Origin: Henckelia pumila
Taxonomy: Eukaryota > Streptophyta > Magnoliopsida > Lamiales > Gesneriaceae
Direction of reading: 5' to 3'
DNA length: 64,000 nt
NCBI RefSeq assembly: GCF_033568475.1
Contig: NC_133121.1
Coordinates: 50,815,905-50,879,904, forward strand
Under the pieces are notes generated by a model. It did not search any database, was not told the origin of the DNA, and worked only from the letters and a program-made list of their open reading frames with translations. Shown piece by piece: positions 45,542 to 58,917 of the stretch (within the stretch, counting starts at the first letter, position 1; each line of letters begins with the position of its first letter). The position numbers were made by a program, and so were the translations under genes.

Positions 45542-48500
45542 ATGCATGCAAGAGACTTGGGATATAGTAATGAGACTTTGGGTCATCCTTATAGGATTGA
45601 TTAGACCTTGGAAGAGGTGATGATGCGGCGATTAAGTTGCCCGAAGACTATCATCATCGGCAGGATTTCTAAAGATTTGGCTTATGGGATTCCAGCAAGT
45701 GTGGACAGGAGTGATGGATCGTGTTCGAGTTTTCAAGACTTCTACTCATGTGGATCCTAGTTTTGGATCGAGTACCGGATGCTAGAGGATTGGTGGGGAC
45801 TTACTTGATGCTTGCATCTGTACAGTCATTACCATGATGACACTACTCTGAAGATTTCCAGTCGTAGTTGGAGAGATTTTCATGCGGAACATATTTTTGC
45901 CGGTATGCTTGTATCGATGCGTTCGGTAGGCACACGGGAAACTTCATGTTCAAAAGCATGATTTTGTTACAAGAAGAAAGCTGACGGTAGAACGTGAGCA
46001 AAAGAGGTCGACCGACATGCACTGATGCAGAGCATAGCTGGTTAGCTATCACGTGTCATTTCTTCGGAGTTCTTCGTAGGAGGACATGTAGAGAGACTTG
46101 GACGGGAGTATTCTTGCATCGATGCGTGTGTCGATTAGAAGCTTCTTGCTCAAGGAACAAGACTAGTACGATGATTTAAATGCTGTATCATTGTAGTTGT
46201 AAACAGTATTTTAGTTGTAAAGAATCATCATACTTTGGTTGTATCATTTCAAGTTTGATTGTACATTTCATTGTATTTTGAATACTATATGTATTACATG
46301 AGATTGTAATAAAGAGAATTGTACATAACTTGAAATAAGTGATACATGTTTTATTTATCCAGCAATTCGTGGATGATTGCATGATTGTGTGGAAGTTTGG
46401 ATTGGGTTTAGTTGATTAGCGTTCAACTATTGCAGCTCATGGGATTTGAGTGGGCCGATTATGACAGTGTGACTTGTGGTTAGTCTAGGCGTTTTCCTAG
46501 GATTGACCTAGTTAGTCAGTGGACTATGTTAGTGCCAGTGATGAGTGGACTCATCTAGAGGCATTAAGGGTATTGTTCGGTTTAGAACATTTGGGCTTTG
46601 TTCTAGGTTGTTTCCTTGAGAACAGTAGGCTGTCTGACCTTTTTTAGGTTGAGGCTTGTGATGATGGGTTTTCATCGGGATACCATGTCCAGTATATGCC
46701 GAGAGTTGTGGACTATGACCAGGACTAGACGTGATGGGGCGCGACCCTATGCCAGTATTACTCTGGGAGTCTTTGTACTTCAGAGGATACCTGGGAGCTT
46801 TGTGCTTCAGGAGATGGCGGTGGGAAGGCTACTCAGTCTAGGGATTTGGTGACAGTCACGACGAGGTATTACCTTGAATTAGATATCAGGTTTGATGTCG
46901 ATGGTTCGATATCGTCTGGTGTGCCAGAGATATTGATTATGTTCTGCTGTGGGAACCAGTCATGGAGGGATTTCCTTGACAAGTGTATACTCTGAGAAGA
47001 TAGGTTTTAAACTTTGGGTTACTGCTAGACGTGTGGATCTAGTAGGTGGACGGATTTCTACCAGCGATGACTAGGGGTTGTCATCAGAGTTGTGATTAGA
47101 ATTTCCTTGTAATAGGAGTCATCCGAGATACGGGATGGGATACTGATTCAAGACTTAGACTCGAATAGGAGAATTACTTCATGATGATGGACTTTATTTG
47201 TGATGGTTTATACCGTATGCTAAGGATTGTATAAACATTAATTGAGATGTGAGGGAAGCGTGGCCTATACCCGTGAAACCTTGGTGATTGTCCAGGTGGG
47301 TTATCGTGGTAAGCTACCTCAGTCTTAATTTGTTGCACAATCTTAGCGAGGGATATAATCAGGAGCATGTCCGGGAATGTTGGGAATTTTTGGAATTTCT
47401 TAGGTATAACTTTGGACTTGACGAATCGCGATGTTCATCCTGAATGAACGAGGCAAGGATAGTGAGTCCGGTGATTGCACTAAGTACTGCCTGACATTTT
47501 CAGAGATTGAGCGTAGGATTTCCATGGGATGGAAATGGGCTTAGTTTATCTTGATGTTTGCCTTGGGTGAACAAGACAACGATTAGTAGTGCTGAAAAGG
47601 CGCAGGACTTGTGCCAAGTAAACTACTTATGTACCGTGATCTGACACCGTTTGGAAATGGTTCTTTGTGGCAGCTGAGTCATGGTTATTGACCGAGCCAT
47701 GTAGGTTTGGATGATCAGTGGTGGTCTGATCTGATAAGTGCGAGCTTAAGTAGATCGACGAATTCGATTGGTTGAGCCAATCAGGGTTGATCAGGATGTA
47801 GCAATTAAGAAATACTTGGGATAGTATTTTGTCAGTAAATGCTTATGGGATGAGTACCTAATACCATCTCAGAGAAATCAGAGATTTGATTTATTTAGAA
47901 TCTCTAGGTTTGCCAGAGACGAATCTACCGAAAGATTATGATTGACTTGTATGGTCGAGTTAGATGTTAACTTGATAGGAGGAACAAGCGAAGGAATTGG
48001 TAACTCTCAGGATAGTGCTTTTGTGATGATGTCTTAGTATACCGTTGGGTTGAGATCCAACGAGGAATGTGTACTTGTATGGACATTAGTTGTTTGATTG
48101 TGAGGTGTGACATTTGCTGAGACCTAATTCTCGAGATCCAGTAGGTTGTGTCATTAATTTTCAGCGAGTGATGTGCGATATGTGACTGAGATAGTCAAGG
48201 ATCGACTTAGTAGCCAATGAGGTTTGCCTTTGGGATCGAAGATTTCGCAAGATCAAGACGGATCAAAATTGTTCTTTCGAGTCAGTGAGTCACATCTATG
48301 CGGATTGTTTGTCAAGAATATTACGCGTTAGCAATAATCAATATTCGGATGTGCATCGAGTGGCAAGTTACTTCGAGCACAAGTATTTCCCAGGATTGAC
48401 TAGGGAATCGACGAATTAGATCGTTCAGTGCTGAGACTGATGCGTTTGGCAAGGGAGCGATTTGACTATTGAGAATCCGTTGGGATTTAGTTCCAGGATC

Positions 48501-49535
48501 AGTATGTTCAACCTTGGGAGGTTGGTATGAGCTGATGGTATTATCAGAGACTCCGAGTTGAGTTATACCAGGTGCAATGACTATCGAGTTTTGAGACGGA
48601 ATAGGAAGTGTTTCCATATGTCTGTGCACTGTGGAATGTCCCAGTTGAGCATATTGGTGGGAGCTTGCCTTAGTCTTGATGTGTGTACAGTGATTGCGAG
48701 TATGTATAACTAACCAGAGGATGTCTATCGATTGAGATTCATGGGTGAATAACATATGATCGAGATGGTGTAGATCATCAGAGGCGTGATGACTTCCATT
48801 GCAATGTATGCGTGATTTCGCAGGCCAATGGCTAGGAGATGACGTAGCGTCATGAATTGCAAGTGATGATAGTTATCATCAGGGCACGGTGTTGAGGTTA
48901 TACTAAGAAACGTGGACAGCAGAATGTACTAGACATGATGGTTTAAGTTCCCAGTATTCCTTGGGAAGCCGGTTGTGCTTCAGGGAGAGTGGGGAGGGTA
49001 ACCAGTCTAGGGAACATTGTGAACAGTTACGTTGAAGTATAGACTTGAATCCACTGGATTATCTTAAAGCGAGATTCATGTTAGAATGTGTCAGCACAAT
49101 GTTGGGATTAGTGTTTTCCTGACTAGAGGTGTTGAGCACCGAGAACTTTTGGAACCAGTAGATGGTTAATTTGATTAGTGATTCGACGAATGTCGTAAAT
49201 CAGTAAGGTTATGACTTGTTCTTCGTCAGTATAAGATTTCCTTTGAGATGATGATCTTGATCAAATGGGTGTTTGCATCCTTCGTGATCAGTGAGAGCGT
49301 GGTTACGAGAGAGGACGTATCAGTGCTGTGATACGTTAGTGTCAAGAAATATTGGTTGTCATCAAGTAACGCAGTGGTTTTCAGCTAGGAGAATGCTAAT
49401 TTGGTTTAGCATTTATGCAGTAGCAGATAACTCGACGGGAGTCTGAGTGTGTCGGAGGATATTTCGACCAGACACTCGAGCAAGGGTTTCTTGTGCATTC
49501 TCGAGGTTCTACCCTAGATTTCGAGGACGAAATCT
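45542..49535 (+). other. Internal region of LARD-like element
   Basis: No gene recognised on either strand. Some stretches recur in diverged form, such as TTTGTGCTTCAGG near 46799 and TTGTGCTTCAGGG near 48973 followed by 'CAGTCTAGGGA', hinting at old internal duplication. Confidence 0.5.
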
Positions 49536-49552
49536 TTTAAGGATGGGGAGAA
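49536..49552 (+). other. Polypurine tract of LARD-like element
   Basis: TTTTAAGGATGGGGAGAA directly before TGTAGTGACCCG. Confidence 0.7.
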
Positions 49553-50429
49553 TGTAGTGACCCGTATCCAGAATTGACGATTAATGAGTAATTAATCATG
49601 TAATCATGTTTAGATTAAGTAAAAAATGATTATGGAAATTCCAAATGGGTTAACGGAGTCCAGAAATGGATTCAGGACACTCGAAAATGGTCGGGAAGGT
49701 TCCGAGGGTTTGGATGGTTCGGAGGCTCCGAACCGGGTTAGGAGGCTCCGAACTGGATCGGAGGATCCGAACCAAAGATCGGAGGATCCGAACGGGTTTG
49801 GAGGATCCGAGCTCGGATCGGAGGCTTCGAAGATAATGCGTCATGGGTGACATCATTGGTGGAACTTCGGAGGATCCGAAGTCAGGATCGGAGGCTCCGA
49901 ACTGAAACGGAGGCTCCGAAGTCAGGAACGGGGGATCCGAACCAGTTCGAAGGATCTGAAGTCGAGTTTGGACGGCCCGAACTTTGCCTATAAATAGGGG
50001 GCCGAGATTTCATTTTCAAGTGCACCTTTCCCTCTCTTCTCTCTGATTCCTAGGCTTTCTAACTCAGATCTAGGGAGTTCTAGGCATCCTATTGGGAATC
50101 CGGAAGTGGCATAGCGATCCAAGCGTCGAGGCGAAGATGTGCCTAAGTTTTGAGGCAATTGTCATCAGCGGGCTGACGACGGATGCAGGTATAGCTATGG
50201 TCTTCTTAAATTATCTAGGAGTATGCAATAGCTTAATTAAGGCTTTTAGGGCTTAATTATTGATGCATGGGTATTTGCATTGTAGAGCTGATATAGGCTT
50301 GGAACCTAGAGCGGGACTGCTAGGAACTGCCTGTAGAAAGGTACGTAAGTACAGATTGAGATAACCAGCGGGTTTTGCATGCTTATATGTTGCATTTGTG
50401 TGTCATATTATTATGTAGCATATGCATAT
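49553..50429 (+). repeat. 3' LTR of LARD-like element, truncated by insertion
   Basis: Matches 44081 onward with scattered substitutions, including its own GGAGGMTCCGAA array at 49700-49981 and TATA box at 49989. It stops at 50429 (target CATAT), where a TGTAAGGCCCGG LTR starts. Confidence 0.85.
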
Positions 50430-53233
50430 TGTAAGGCCCGGGATTATTTGAATTAATCCGAAAATAATTGAATTTTAATCCGAGTATATTTAATTTGGGA
50501 ATATTTAGAGTTTTGATTTAAATTCTAATATTCTTAAATTATTTAGGATTAAAATTGAATTAAAAAGATTTGTCGAGGACCGATTTGCAAATAATGAAGA
50601 CTTGAAGGGCCAAAGTGCAAATAATGGAAAATTTGCATGTAAACTTGGCTTTCAATGTATATTTGAACGTGTTATGTCTTTTATCATTATCATTCTCCCA
50701 GAATTATCAGAAACCATCGCAAACCCCATTTTCAAGTTCCTTTGTGATCTTCTAAATTTAAAAACTTTTGCTCCGGTTGTTCGAATTCAATTCCGAAAAA
50801 AGTTTCGGACTCCTTGCAAGAAGGGCTATCATTTGATGTAAGTATTGATGAGATTTATTGTGTTTCAAAATTGTGTGATGGGGGAGGAATCAAATTTGAG
50901 AATGATTATGTGTTCTGGAGTTCATACGTATCGTTATATCGAAACCGGATTGAAGATTGAACGTCGTATGTTTTTCTTATGAAATTCTAGCAATTATTTC
51001 GAGATGATCACCTTTGATTATGCTGGTGTATGATGTTAAGAGATGAATTCGATGTTCAGATCATGGTTAAATGCGATATGTATGGCGATATCGAAGACGG
51101 ATTAAAGAACGGTTATTGTATGAAATTGTTATGAGTTTTAGCTATGGTTTGAAATTCCTACCATCTCACCTTGCTGGTTTGAACATGTATGTGCTGGTTC
51201 TTATTGATATCTTGCTGGTATGAAGTTTATTAGAAGTTAATATGATGTTTAGAAATGATATATATTACGATATCGAAGTTGAACCAAAGAATAAGCACCG
51301 TTCGCATGTGCTATGATTTTTCAGAAGTTGGATTCGACCCTATGCTTCTTATTTAGATGATATATGATGATATTCAGCTGTCATAATATGTATATGAAGT
51401 TGATAAGAATGATAGAATGGTTGGAAATGAATTACGGTTGCCGAACTTATATCGTTATGCCGTCAAGTCAAGAATTGACTAGTTTTGGATTCTCTTTGAT
51501 TGAGCTGAACATGGTTTGAGTTCTTGCTGATGTTCTTCTATATATATGATGCGTTTTCAGATTGAAAACAGGGGACAGCGAGCTTGGAAAGTTCAGTGTC
51601 GAACCTTGAAAGAATTGATCAAAGTTTGTGCATTTTATGACTTGAAGAGTGATTGGTGGTTGAGCAGATTTTTCCAAGGGACTTGTTGTGTTGCTTGACT
51701 AGAGTTGAAGAGTTTGAAAACCAAGATTGAAAGGTATAAGACAACCTTTAAAGAAAGGGCTTGCACACTCAATATGAATCTATTGAGTATTCCTTTCTAA
51801 AACCACATACTTTGTTCTTCTATTGTTAATAGATGCTTATATGATTACTTACTTGATTTAGTTCGTATTGTTGGTCTTGACTTGATGCGTTTGAGTTTGT
51901 TGCATTCATATTGGGCCAACTTTCTTTCGAGTTTTGAGGGCTGAGTTACCCAGATAAAATGATAGGACGTTTGGTCGTATATTGAGGAATTTAGGTGATT
52001 GAGTTGTCCCTAATGTTTAACGGTTGGGTGATTGAGTCATCCCTAACGTTTGACGATCAATATAGTGGACCAAAGTCCAGGAATAAACACTCAACGTCAC
52101 CTTGAATGGAGAGTAGGTGGATGGGTTGACGTGTTTCTTTCTCAGGGATCCCAAAACGAGAACCGATACCGATATGATAACCGATTTTAAATCATGCATT
52201 GCTTTTGATTTTAATATATGAGTTTCTATTATTTGTTTAAGTTGAAGTATTGCATGATTGTTTGAAGAGTTGATAGCATGTCTTGCTTGACTACAACGTT
52301 TGCAACTTGATTAATAGCATGTTGAATTACTATGCCTTAAGTTGCCTTGTGTCCTATTTGTTGAATGATTGGTATTATGCTTCAAGTTGAATTACTTGAG
52401 TTTATGCATGTTTATGTTGTTTTATACTGGGATTAAATTTTCACCGGAGTCTCTTCGGCTATTGTCTTGTTTGTATGTGTACATGACAATAGGTGGGACT
52501 GGAACGAGTCCGGGAAGACCGTGAAGAACTGAGATCGAGAGAGATTAGAGTGGTGATCCGGGTTTAGATATGAGTTGCTGTCAAGTTGTACCAATTGGAT
52601 ATGTAGTTGGGATTTGGCTTGTATGCTATGACCTTAGCTTGTGTTGTATTGAACTCTAGTTTATGAAATTCTAGTTGACATCTTCATGAGATATTATGTT
52701 AGTGATAATGCTAGATAGTGTTGGATTATGAAGTATAGATATAATCTATTGAGTTGTATATGAAAAGAAGCATGTTGAAACTCATGTTGTGAATCTTAGT
52801 ATTGCCTTGATTCTTCTTAGACTTGAGATAACATGCATATGATTTTGTAGCTTGTACAAGACTAGATGATTTATTATCCCACTTTCGACAGCAATCTTTG
52901 TGTAGCAGAATTTTTAGAGTTAAGAGCCCGCTCGATCGGCTAAAGTTCACCGATCGAGCGAGGCCTGTAATTGTGCAAACAGAGAATTCAATTTTTTTGG
53001 CCGCTCGATCGGTTGAAGTTCACCGATTGAGCGAGGCCAAATTGTGCAGACCCGAGAGCTTGATTATTCCAGCTCGCTCGATCGGCTGAGTTTGCCCGAT
53101 CGAGCGAGGCTCTTGAAGTTTTTTTTAAAAAAAAAAAATTTTTTTTTTAGCTCTTGGTTCTTAATTGCTTTGTTTTAATTCATGATCTTGGATTAAATGT
53201 TGGATTTGAGAGATTAGCACCCGGGTCATCACA
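50430..53233 (+). repeat. 5' LTR of chromovirus-like element
   Basis: TGTAAGGCCCGG to GGGTCATCACA, about 2804 bp, with three hairpins near its 3' end. An open frame near 50602-50841 is in LTR sequence and probably incidental. Confidence 0.75.
52929..53108 (+). repeat. Three CGCTCGATCGG hairpins in LTR
   Basis: Hairpins at 52929-52960, 53002-53033 and 53073-53108, each CTCGATCGG - about 10 bases - CCGATCGAG, spaced 40 bases apart by AT-rich DNA. One arm of the second hairpin has a C-to-T change. Confidence 0.85.
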
Positions 53234-53238
53234 ACAGG

Positions 53239-53252
53239 TGGTATCAGAGCAT
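53239..53252 (+). other. Primer binding site, tRNA-Met type
   Basis: TGGTATCAGAGCAT shortly after the LTR end. Confidence 0.85.
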
Positions 53253-53677
53253 AGGTTCTGGACTGGTTTAGAATGAGCGGGGTAGATTGAGTCCGCTCGA
53301 TTTCTTTATTCGCATGTGATTGAATTCTTATGTGATTACATAACGTACATGCGAATATTATGTTATAATTCTAGAACTGTATGATCGCATGATTTTGTGA
53401 TTTAAATTATCGAGCATGCTTTACTGTTTTTCGAATTATATGATGATATAATTATGTGATCATGTGATCAAATGGTATGACTAGCATGCCGTATAGATGC
53501 AAGAATTACATGCTTAATTTCCTTATTATCTGAGTTGATTGGAAGCGTGTATTATTCGAGAATGAATCAGAACTCGATATTTTGAGAATGCACGAAAGTG
53601 TTGATTAGAGGAGAACTGAGAAAAAAATTGTTATACATGAGATTGTAGCATACACTAATCTGTTTGAAATATCAGAT

Positions 53678-54751
53678 ATGCCTCCTCGTCGAATGATGAA
53701 TAGACAGACAGAGACAGTTCCTCAGCCAGAATAGGTGAATGTAGCCCTGATAGTGCCACAAACACCTGAAGCTCCGAGAACAGAGCAAGGCAGTACATTG
53801 AAAGATATGAGTGATGTTACAGCATCACCAATGGAGATACTTCTGAAAAGATTTCAATCTTTCAAGCCGCCTACTTTGAAAGGAACTGAGACTTCAGTTG
53901 AGTGTGAAGGTTGGTTAGAAGATATTGAGATGATGTTTGATTCCCTTGATTATGCAGATGATAGAAGAATTAGACTGATTGGGTATCAATTGCAAGATGT
54001 TGCAAAGAGCTGGTGGATTACAACCAAGAAGGCTCTTGAGAATCGAGGTATGATGATTAATTGGAAAGTGTTTAAAACTGAATTTTATCAACGATTCTTT
54101 CCGGTGTCGTACAGAAAAGATAAGAATGCAGAGTTTTCCAATCTGAAGCAAGGCAATCTGAATATCGAGGAATATGTTGCTAAGTTCTCTACTTTGCTGA
54201 AATTCGCTCCACATATAGCTGAGAACGAAGAAGCTAAAGCTGATCAGTTCATTAATGGACTGAATCCAGATGTATTTACACTGGTGAATGTTGGTAGACC
54301 AAACAACTTTGCTGATGCACTTGATAAAGAAAAAGGAGCAGAGGCTGGTCTGATGAAACAACGAGAAGAATTGTTTGAGTTATAGTCTCAAAGAGAGCCA
54401 CAGACACAGTTTCAGCAACCATTTCCTAGATCTGAGGAAGGTGGTAGCAGTAGTGGAAATAAAGATTCTTTGAAAGCAAGAGAAAAGCAGTTTAAGAAAT
54501 GAGGAGATAGTTCATCTAGCTCTAGTGGACAGAGGCACATTAGTTCAGAGTATGCGGGAGTTTATTGCAACAAAAGTAGAGGAGGACATCCTAATGATCA
54601 GTGCAGAGGTGTACTTGGGAGTTGTCATATATGTTATCAAGCGGGACATTTTGCCAAAGTATGTCCGCAACGTGGTTTGAAAAGATCACATAGTGCAAGG
54701 TCATCGAGAGAAGTGACTCAGCCGGAAAAGCAAGCATCAGATGATGTTTAG
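53678..54751 (+). pseudogene. Chromovirus-like gag with several stops
   Basis: Starts MPPRRMM at 53678. TAG at 53732 is followed by a 216-codon open stretch with a retrotransposon gag domain (ECEGWLEDIEMMFD, AKSWW, FKTEFYQRFFP, NLNIEEYVAKF). TAG at 54383, TGA near 54500 and TAG at 54749 interrupt the rest, which still reads a CX2CX4HX4C zinc knuckle (CHICYQAGHFAKVC, about 54625-54666). The stops fit CAG-to-TAG and CGA-to-TGA, i.e. C-to-T changes. It would have formed the particle; it is now dead. Confidence 0.8.
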
Positions 54752-56960
54752 CAGGTAATTATTCTTTGTATGATTATTTTGCTTATGTGCTTGAAGATAT
54801 TGGAGCATCCCTTATGTTATCTCTGAACGACATTTCTAGATTATGTGCATTACCTGTTGATGTATTATCTACTGTGGTATCTATTCTTGATTTTAAGGAA
54901 GTGATATCTGTCCGAAAATTTTATACTACAGTTTGAAGGTAATGTGAGAGAGATAGATTGTATTGTGCTTGGTTTGTCAGATTTTGACTGAAGTATCGGT
55001 TTCGATATGGTAACCAAGTACAGGGATGTCGTAGATTGATTCAAAAAGTTAGGAGATTCAGAATTGAATTGATAGAAGGATGGGAATTCTACGGTAAGAG
55101 TTCAAAATTTCGAATTCATTCGATATCTATTCTATCTATGATTTCATTATTGCAGAAAAGAGCAGAGAAAATTCCTTATTATGCAATCGATGTATTGGAA
55201 GCTAGCTCAGAATTGGTTGATTTGCCAATTATTATCGAATTGCTGATATTTTCCAGATGAAATTTCTGAGATTACTTCCAGTCTGTGCGATGGAATTTGA
55301 TATGTAATTGATGCCAGGTATCTTATTGATGTTTCCAGTACCTATAGAATGGCACCAACAGAACTGCAAGAATTGAAAGAAATCCAGATCAGTAAGATTT
55401 TGTGCTACTTATCAGCAATTGAATAAGGCTACAATGATGAATTGTTATATTTTTGCCTTGATTAGATGATTGCTTTGAGTAGTTATAGAATTTATCGATT
55501 CTAACAGATGAGAAATGAATGCAGATGTGATAGAATTATTAGTTCTAAAGCCTAGACTGTCAATGAATTAGACTGAGCAAGATCAATTGAATGCTTTATG
55601 AACAGATTAGTAGTTCAGAATCAAAAGAAGATCAAATGTTGTTGAATTTTATTCTGAAACTATCTATATCGGTATGAGATTGTGATATAATATTTGATAG
55701 TTCTTACAGATGGCAAGATATGTTGTATTTGAAGCTATACAATATGATGTAATAGCGAGGAACTATACAAGAAATGTTATTCCTTGCTATGAAATATCGC
55801 CAAAAGAATTTGATTCGGGAATGGATGTGACTCGATGATATTGCAGAGATGTTGAAATCTAGTATGTCAGAGTATTATTTTGAGTTGTATAGTACTGTTG
55901 TGCTACTGGTTGTTTGGAGTTTGTGATTGCCTGAAGTAGATTTCAACAAATGCAAGAATATGTTGTATTGGATATGCTACAGATATGAGAAGATAGTTGT
56001 AAAAGAATTTAATGACATGATGAGATGACAGGAATTATTCAAATCTATTGTCGAATTGGAAACTTTAGATTTATTTGATTGAGTGTGGCATCGATTGTCA
56101 AATAGTTTGAGTATTTGGTTATATGGGATAACATACGACCATTGTCTTATCAATGGATTGTCTGAGTTGATTATCCACAATTCGAGGAGATGCTCAGAAC
56201 TTTAGTACCTGATTCGGTATTAGGAGACTAATATTGCCACTAGGAGATTGTAATTCCTATAACAGCTATCTAATAGATGTAACGATACTGTTCTGAATTG
56301 TGAAATGATAAGAAAAGCAGAAATTTTCTGACTTGAGATAGTATTTCAGAAGTATCAGCTATCAGATCTCTTATGCTTTTCAATGAAGATAGAGAAAGAT
56401 AAGCTTATTCAGAAGTGAATGAAGATAGTTGATGATCGAGAAGCAAAACATACACAGATCAAACACTGACTTTTGTGTTTTGAACAGGGAGACCAAGTAT
56501 GTTTACAGATTCTTTTATTTTCAGAGGCATTGTTTGATTCGATAAGCGAAGAAATTTTCTCCGAGGATTATTGAAGCTTATGAAACTTTTGAATAAGTAG
56601 GCAATCTTGCCTATTGCCTTATATTGTCTTTATTGCTTTCTGATATTCGCGATGTATTTTATGCCGCGAACGTATTAAAATGAGACTTCTTATGTGCTTC
56701 AGTCAGATGAGATTGAGTTTGATGAGACATTGATCTATGCCGAACTGCTGATACGAATATTTGATAAGAAAGAAAAGCAACTCAGAATCGAATCAGTGAA
56801 GTCGTTGTAGAACTGAAGAAGCTATTTGAGAAGTTGAATCCGTTATGAAACAGTGTATTCTGAGTTATTTCACTGAGGTGAATTCTTATTCAGTATTTCT
56901 ATTATCTCAGTATCTTATGTGCAGACAGATTGTTTACGATTTCGAGGACGAAATCCGATC
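54752..56960 (+). pseudogene. Chromovirus-like pol remnants
   Basis: No long frame survives, but short islands are readable: RMAPTELQELKE near 55345 and LNKATMMN near 55420 (start of RT), and FSPRIIEAYETFE followed by VGNLAYCL and DIRDVFYAANVLK near 56555-56690 (integrase C-terminal end). The end has TTTCGAGGACGAAATC. About 2.2 kb remains of an expected 3.5 kb or more, so deletions and frameshifts are numerous. Confidence 0.65.
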
Positions 56961-56975
56961 TTAGAGGGGGAGAAT
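56961..56975 (+). other. Polypurine tract of chromovirus-like element
   Basis: TTAGAGGGGGAGAAT directly before TGTAAGGCCCG. Confidence 0.75.
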
Positions 56976-58917
56976 TGTAAGGCCCGAGATTATTTGAATT
57001 AATCCAAAAATAATTGAATTTTAATCCGAGTATATTTAATTTGGGAATATTTAGAGTTTTTATTTAAATTCTAATATTCTTAAATTATTTAGGATTGAAA
57101 TTGAATTAAAAAGATTTGTTGAGGACCGATTTGCAAATAATGAAGACTTGAAGGCCAAAGTGCAAATAATGGAAAATTTGCATGTACACTTGGCTTTCAA
57201 TGTATATTTGAACGTGTTATGTCTTTTATCATTATCATTCTCCCAGAATTTTGAGAAACCATCGCAAATCCCATTTTCAAGTTCCTTTGTCATCTTCTAA
57301 ATTCAATAACCTTTGCTCCGGTTGTCCGAATTCAATTCCGAAAAGAGTTCCGGACTCCTTGCAAGAAGGGATATCATTTGATGTAAGTATTGATGAGATT
57401 TATTGTGTTTCAAAATTTTATGATGGGGGAGGAATCAGATTTGAGAATGATTATGTGTTCTGGAGTTTATACATATCGTTATATCGAAACCGGATTGAAG
57501 ATTGAACGTCGTATGCTTTTCTTATGAAATTCTAGCAATTATTTCGAGATGATCACCTTTGATTATGCTGGTATATGATGTTAAGAGATGAATTCGATGT
57601 TCAGATCATGGTTAAATGCGATATGTATGGCGATATCGAAGACGGATTAAAGAACGGTTATTGTATGAAATTGTTATGAGTTTTAGCTATGATTTGAAAT
57701 TCCTACCATCTGACCTTGCTGGTTTGAACGTGTATGTGCTGGTTCTTATTGATATCTTGTTGGTATGAGGTTTATTAGAAGTTAATATGATGTTTAGAAA
57801 TGATATATATTACGATATCGAAGTTGAACCGAAGAATAAGCACCGTTCACACGTGCTATGATTTTTCAGAAGTTGGATTCGACCCTATGCTTCTTATTTA
57901 GATGATATATGATGATATTCAGCTGTCATAATATGTATATGAAGTTGATAAGAATGATAGAATGGTTGGAAATGAATTACGGTTGCCGAACTTATATCGT
58001 TATGCCGTCAAGTCAAGAATTGACTAGTTTTGGATTCTCTTTGATTGAGCTGAACATGGTTTGAGTTCTTGCTGATGTTCTTCTATATATATGATGCGTT
58101 TTCAAATTGAAAACAGGGGACAGCGAGCTTGGAAAGTTCAGTGTCGAACCTTGAAAGAATTGATCAAAGTTTGTGCATTTTATGACTTGAAGAGTGATTG
58201 ATGGTTGAGCAGATTTTTACAAGGGACTTGTTGTGTTGCTTGACTAGAGTTGGAGAGTTTGAAAACCAAGATTGAAAGGTATAAGACAACCTTTAAAGAA
58301 AGGGCTTGCACACTCAATATGAATCTATTGAGTATTCCTTTCTAAAACCACATACTTTGTGCTTCTATTGTTAATAGATGCTTATAAGATTACTTACTTG
58401 ATTTAGTTCGTATTGTTGGTCTTGACTTGATGCGTTTGAGTTTGTTGCATTCATATTGGGCCAAATTTCTTTCGAGTTTTGAGGGCTGAGTTGCCCAGAT
58501 AAAATGATAGGACGTTTGGTCGTATATTGAGGAATTTAGGTGATTGAGTTGTCCCTAATGTTTAACGGTTGGGTGATTGAGTCATCCCTAACATTTGACG
58601 ATCAATATAGTGGACCAAAGTCCAGGAATAAACACTCAACGCCACTTTGAATGGAGAGTAGGTGGATGGGTTAACGTGTTTCTTTCTCAGGGATCCCAAA
58701 ACGAGAACCGATACTGATATGATAACCGATTTTAAATCATGCATTGCTTTTGATTTTAATAGATGAGTTTCTATTATTTGTTTAAGTTGAAATATTGCAT
58801 GATTGTTTGAAGAGTTGATAGCATGTCTTGCTTGACTACAACGTTTGCAACTTGATTAATAGCATGTTGAATTACTATGCCTTAAGTTTCCTTGAGTCCT
58901 ATTTGTTGAATGATTGG
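56976..58917 (+). repeat. 3' LTR of chromovirus-like element, truncated by insertion
   Basis: Matches 50430 to about 52374 with scattered differences. It stops after ATTGG at 58917, where TGTGAGGCCTCG starts. Confidence 0.85.

Larger units (their letters stand above)
44081..50429 (+). mobile_element. Non-coding LTR retroelement (LARD-like)
   Basis: 5' LTR 44081-45522, PBS at 45528, internal 45542-49535, PPT and 3' LTR from 49553. The 3' LTR is cut at 50429 by the next element after about 880 bp. The internal 4 kb has no ORF above 150 codons and no recognisable gag or pol, yet the end reads TTTCGAGGACGAAATCTT then PPT, as at the end of chromovirus pol genes. It is probably a large non-autonomous derivative. 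Confidence 0.8.
50430..58917 (+). mobile_element. Decayed chromovirus-like element with 2.8-kb LTRs
   Basis: 5' LTR 50430-53233, tRNA-Met PBS, a gag pseudogene, pol remnants, PPT and a 3' LTR from 56976 that is cut at 58917 by another insertion. The internal region is only 3.7 kb, so pol carries deletions. The LTR copies are similar, with scattered substitutions. Confidence 0.85.

Noticed and set aside
48321-48755. 144-codon minus-strand ORF in the LARD-like element
   Set aside because: No domain, no support from neighbours; probably chance.
52929-53108. Rho-independent terminators
   Set aside because: Hairpins are regular, lack adjacent U-tracts in most cases, and the DNA is eukaryotic.
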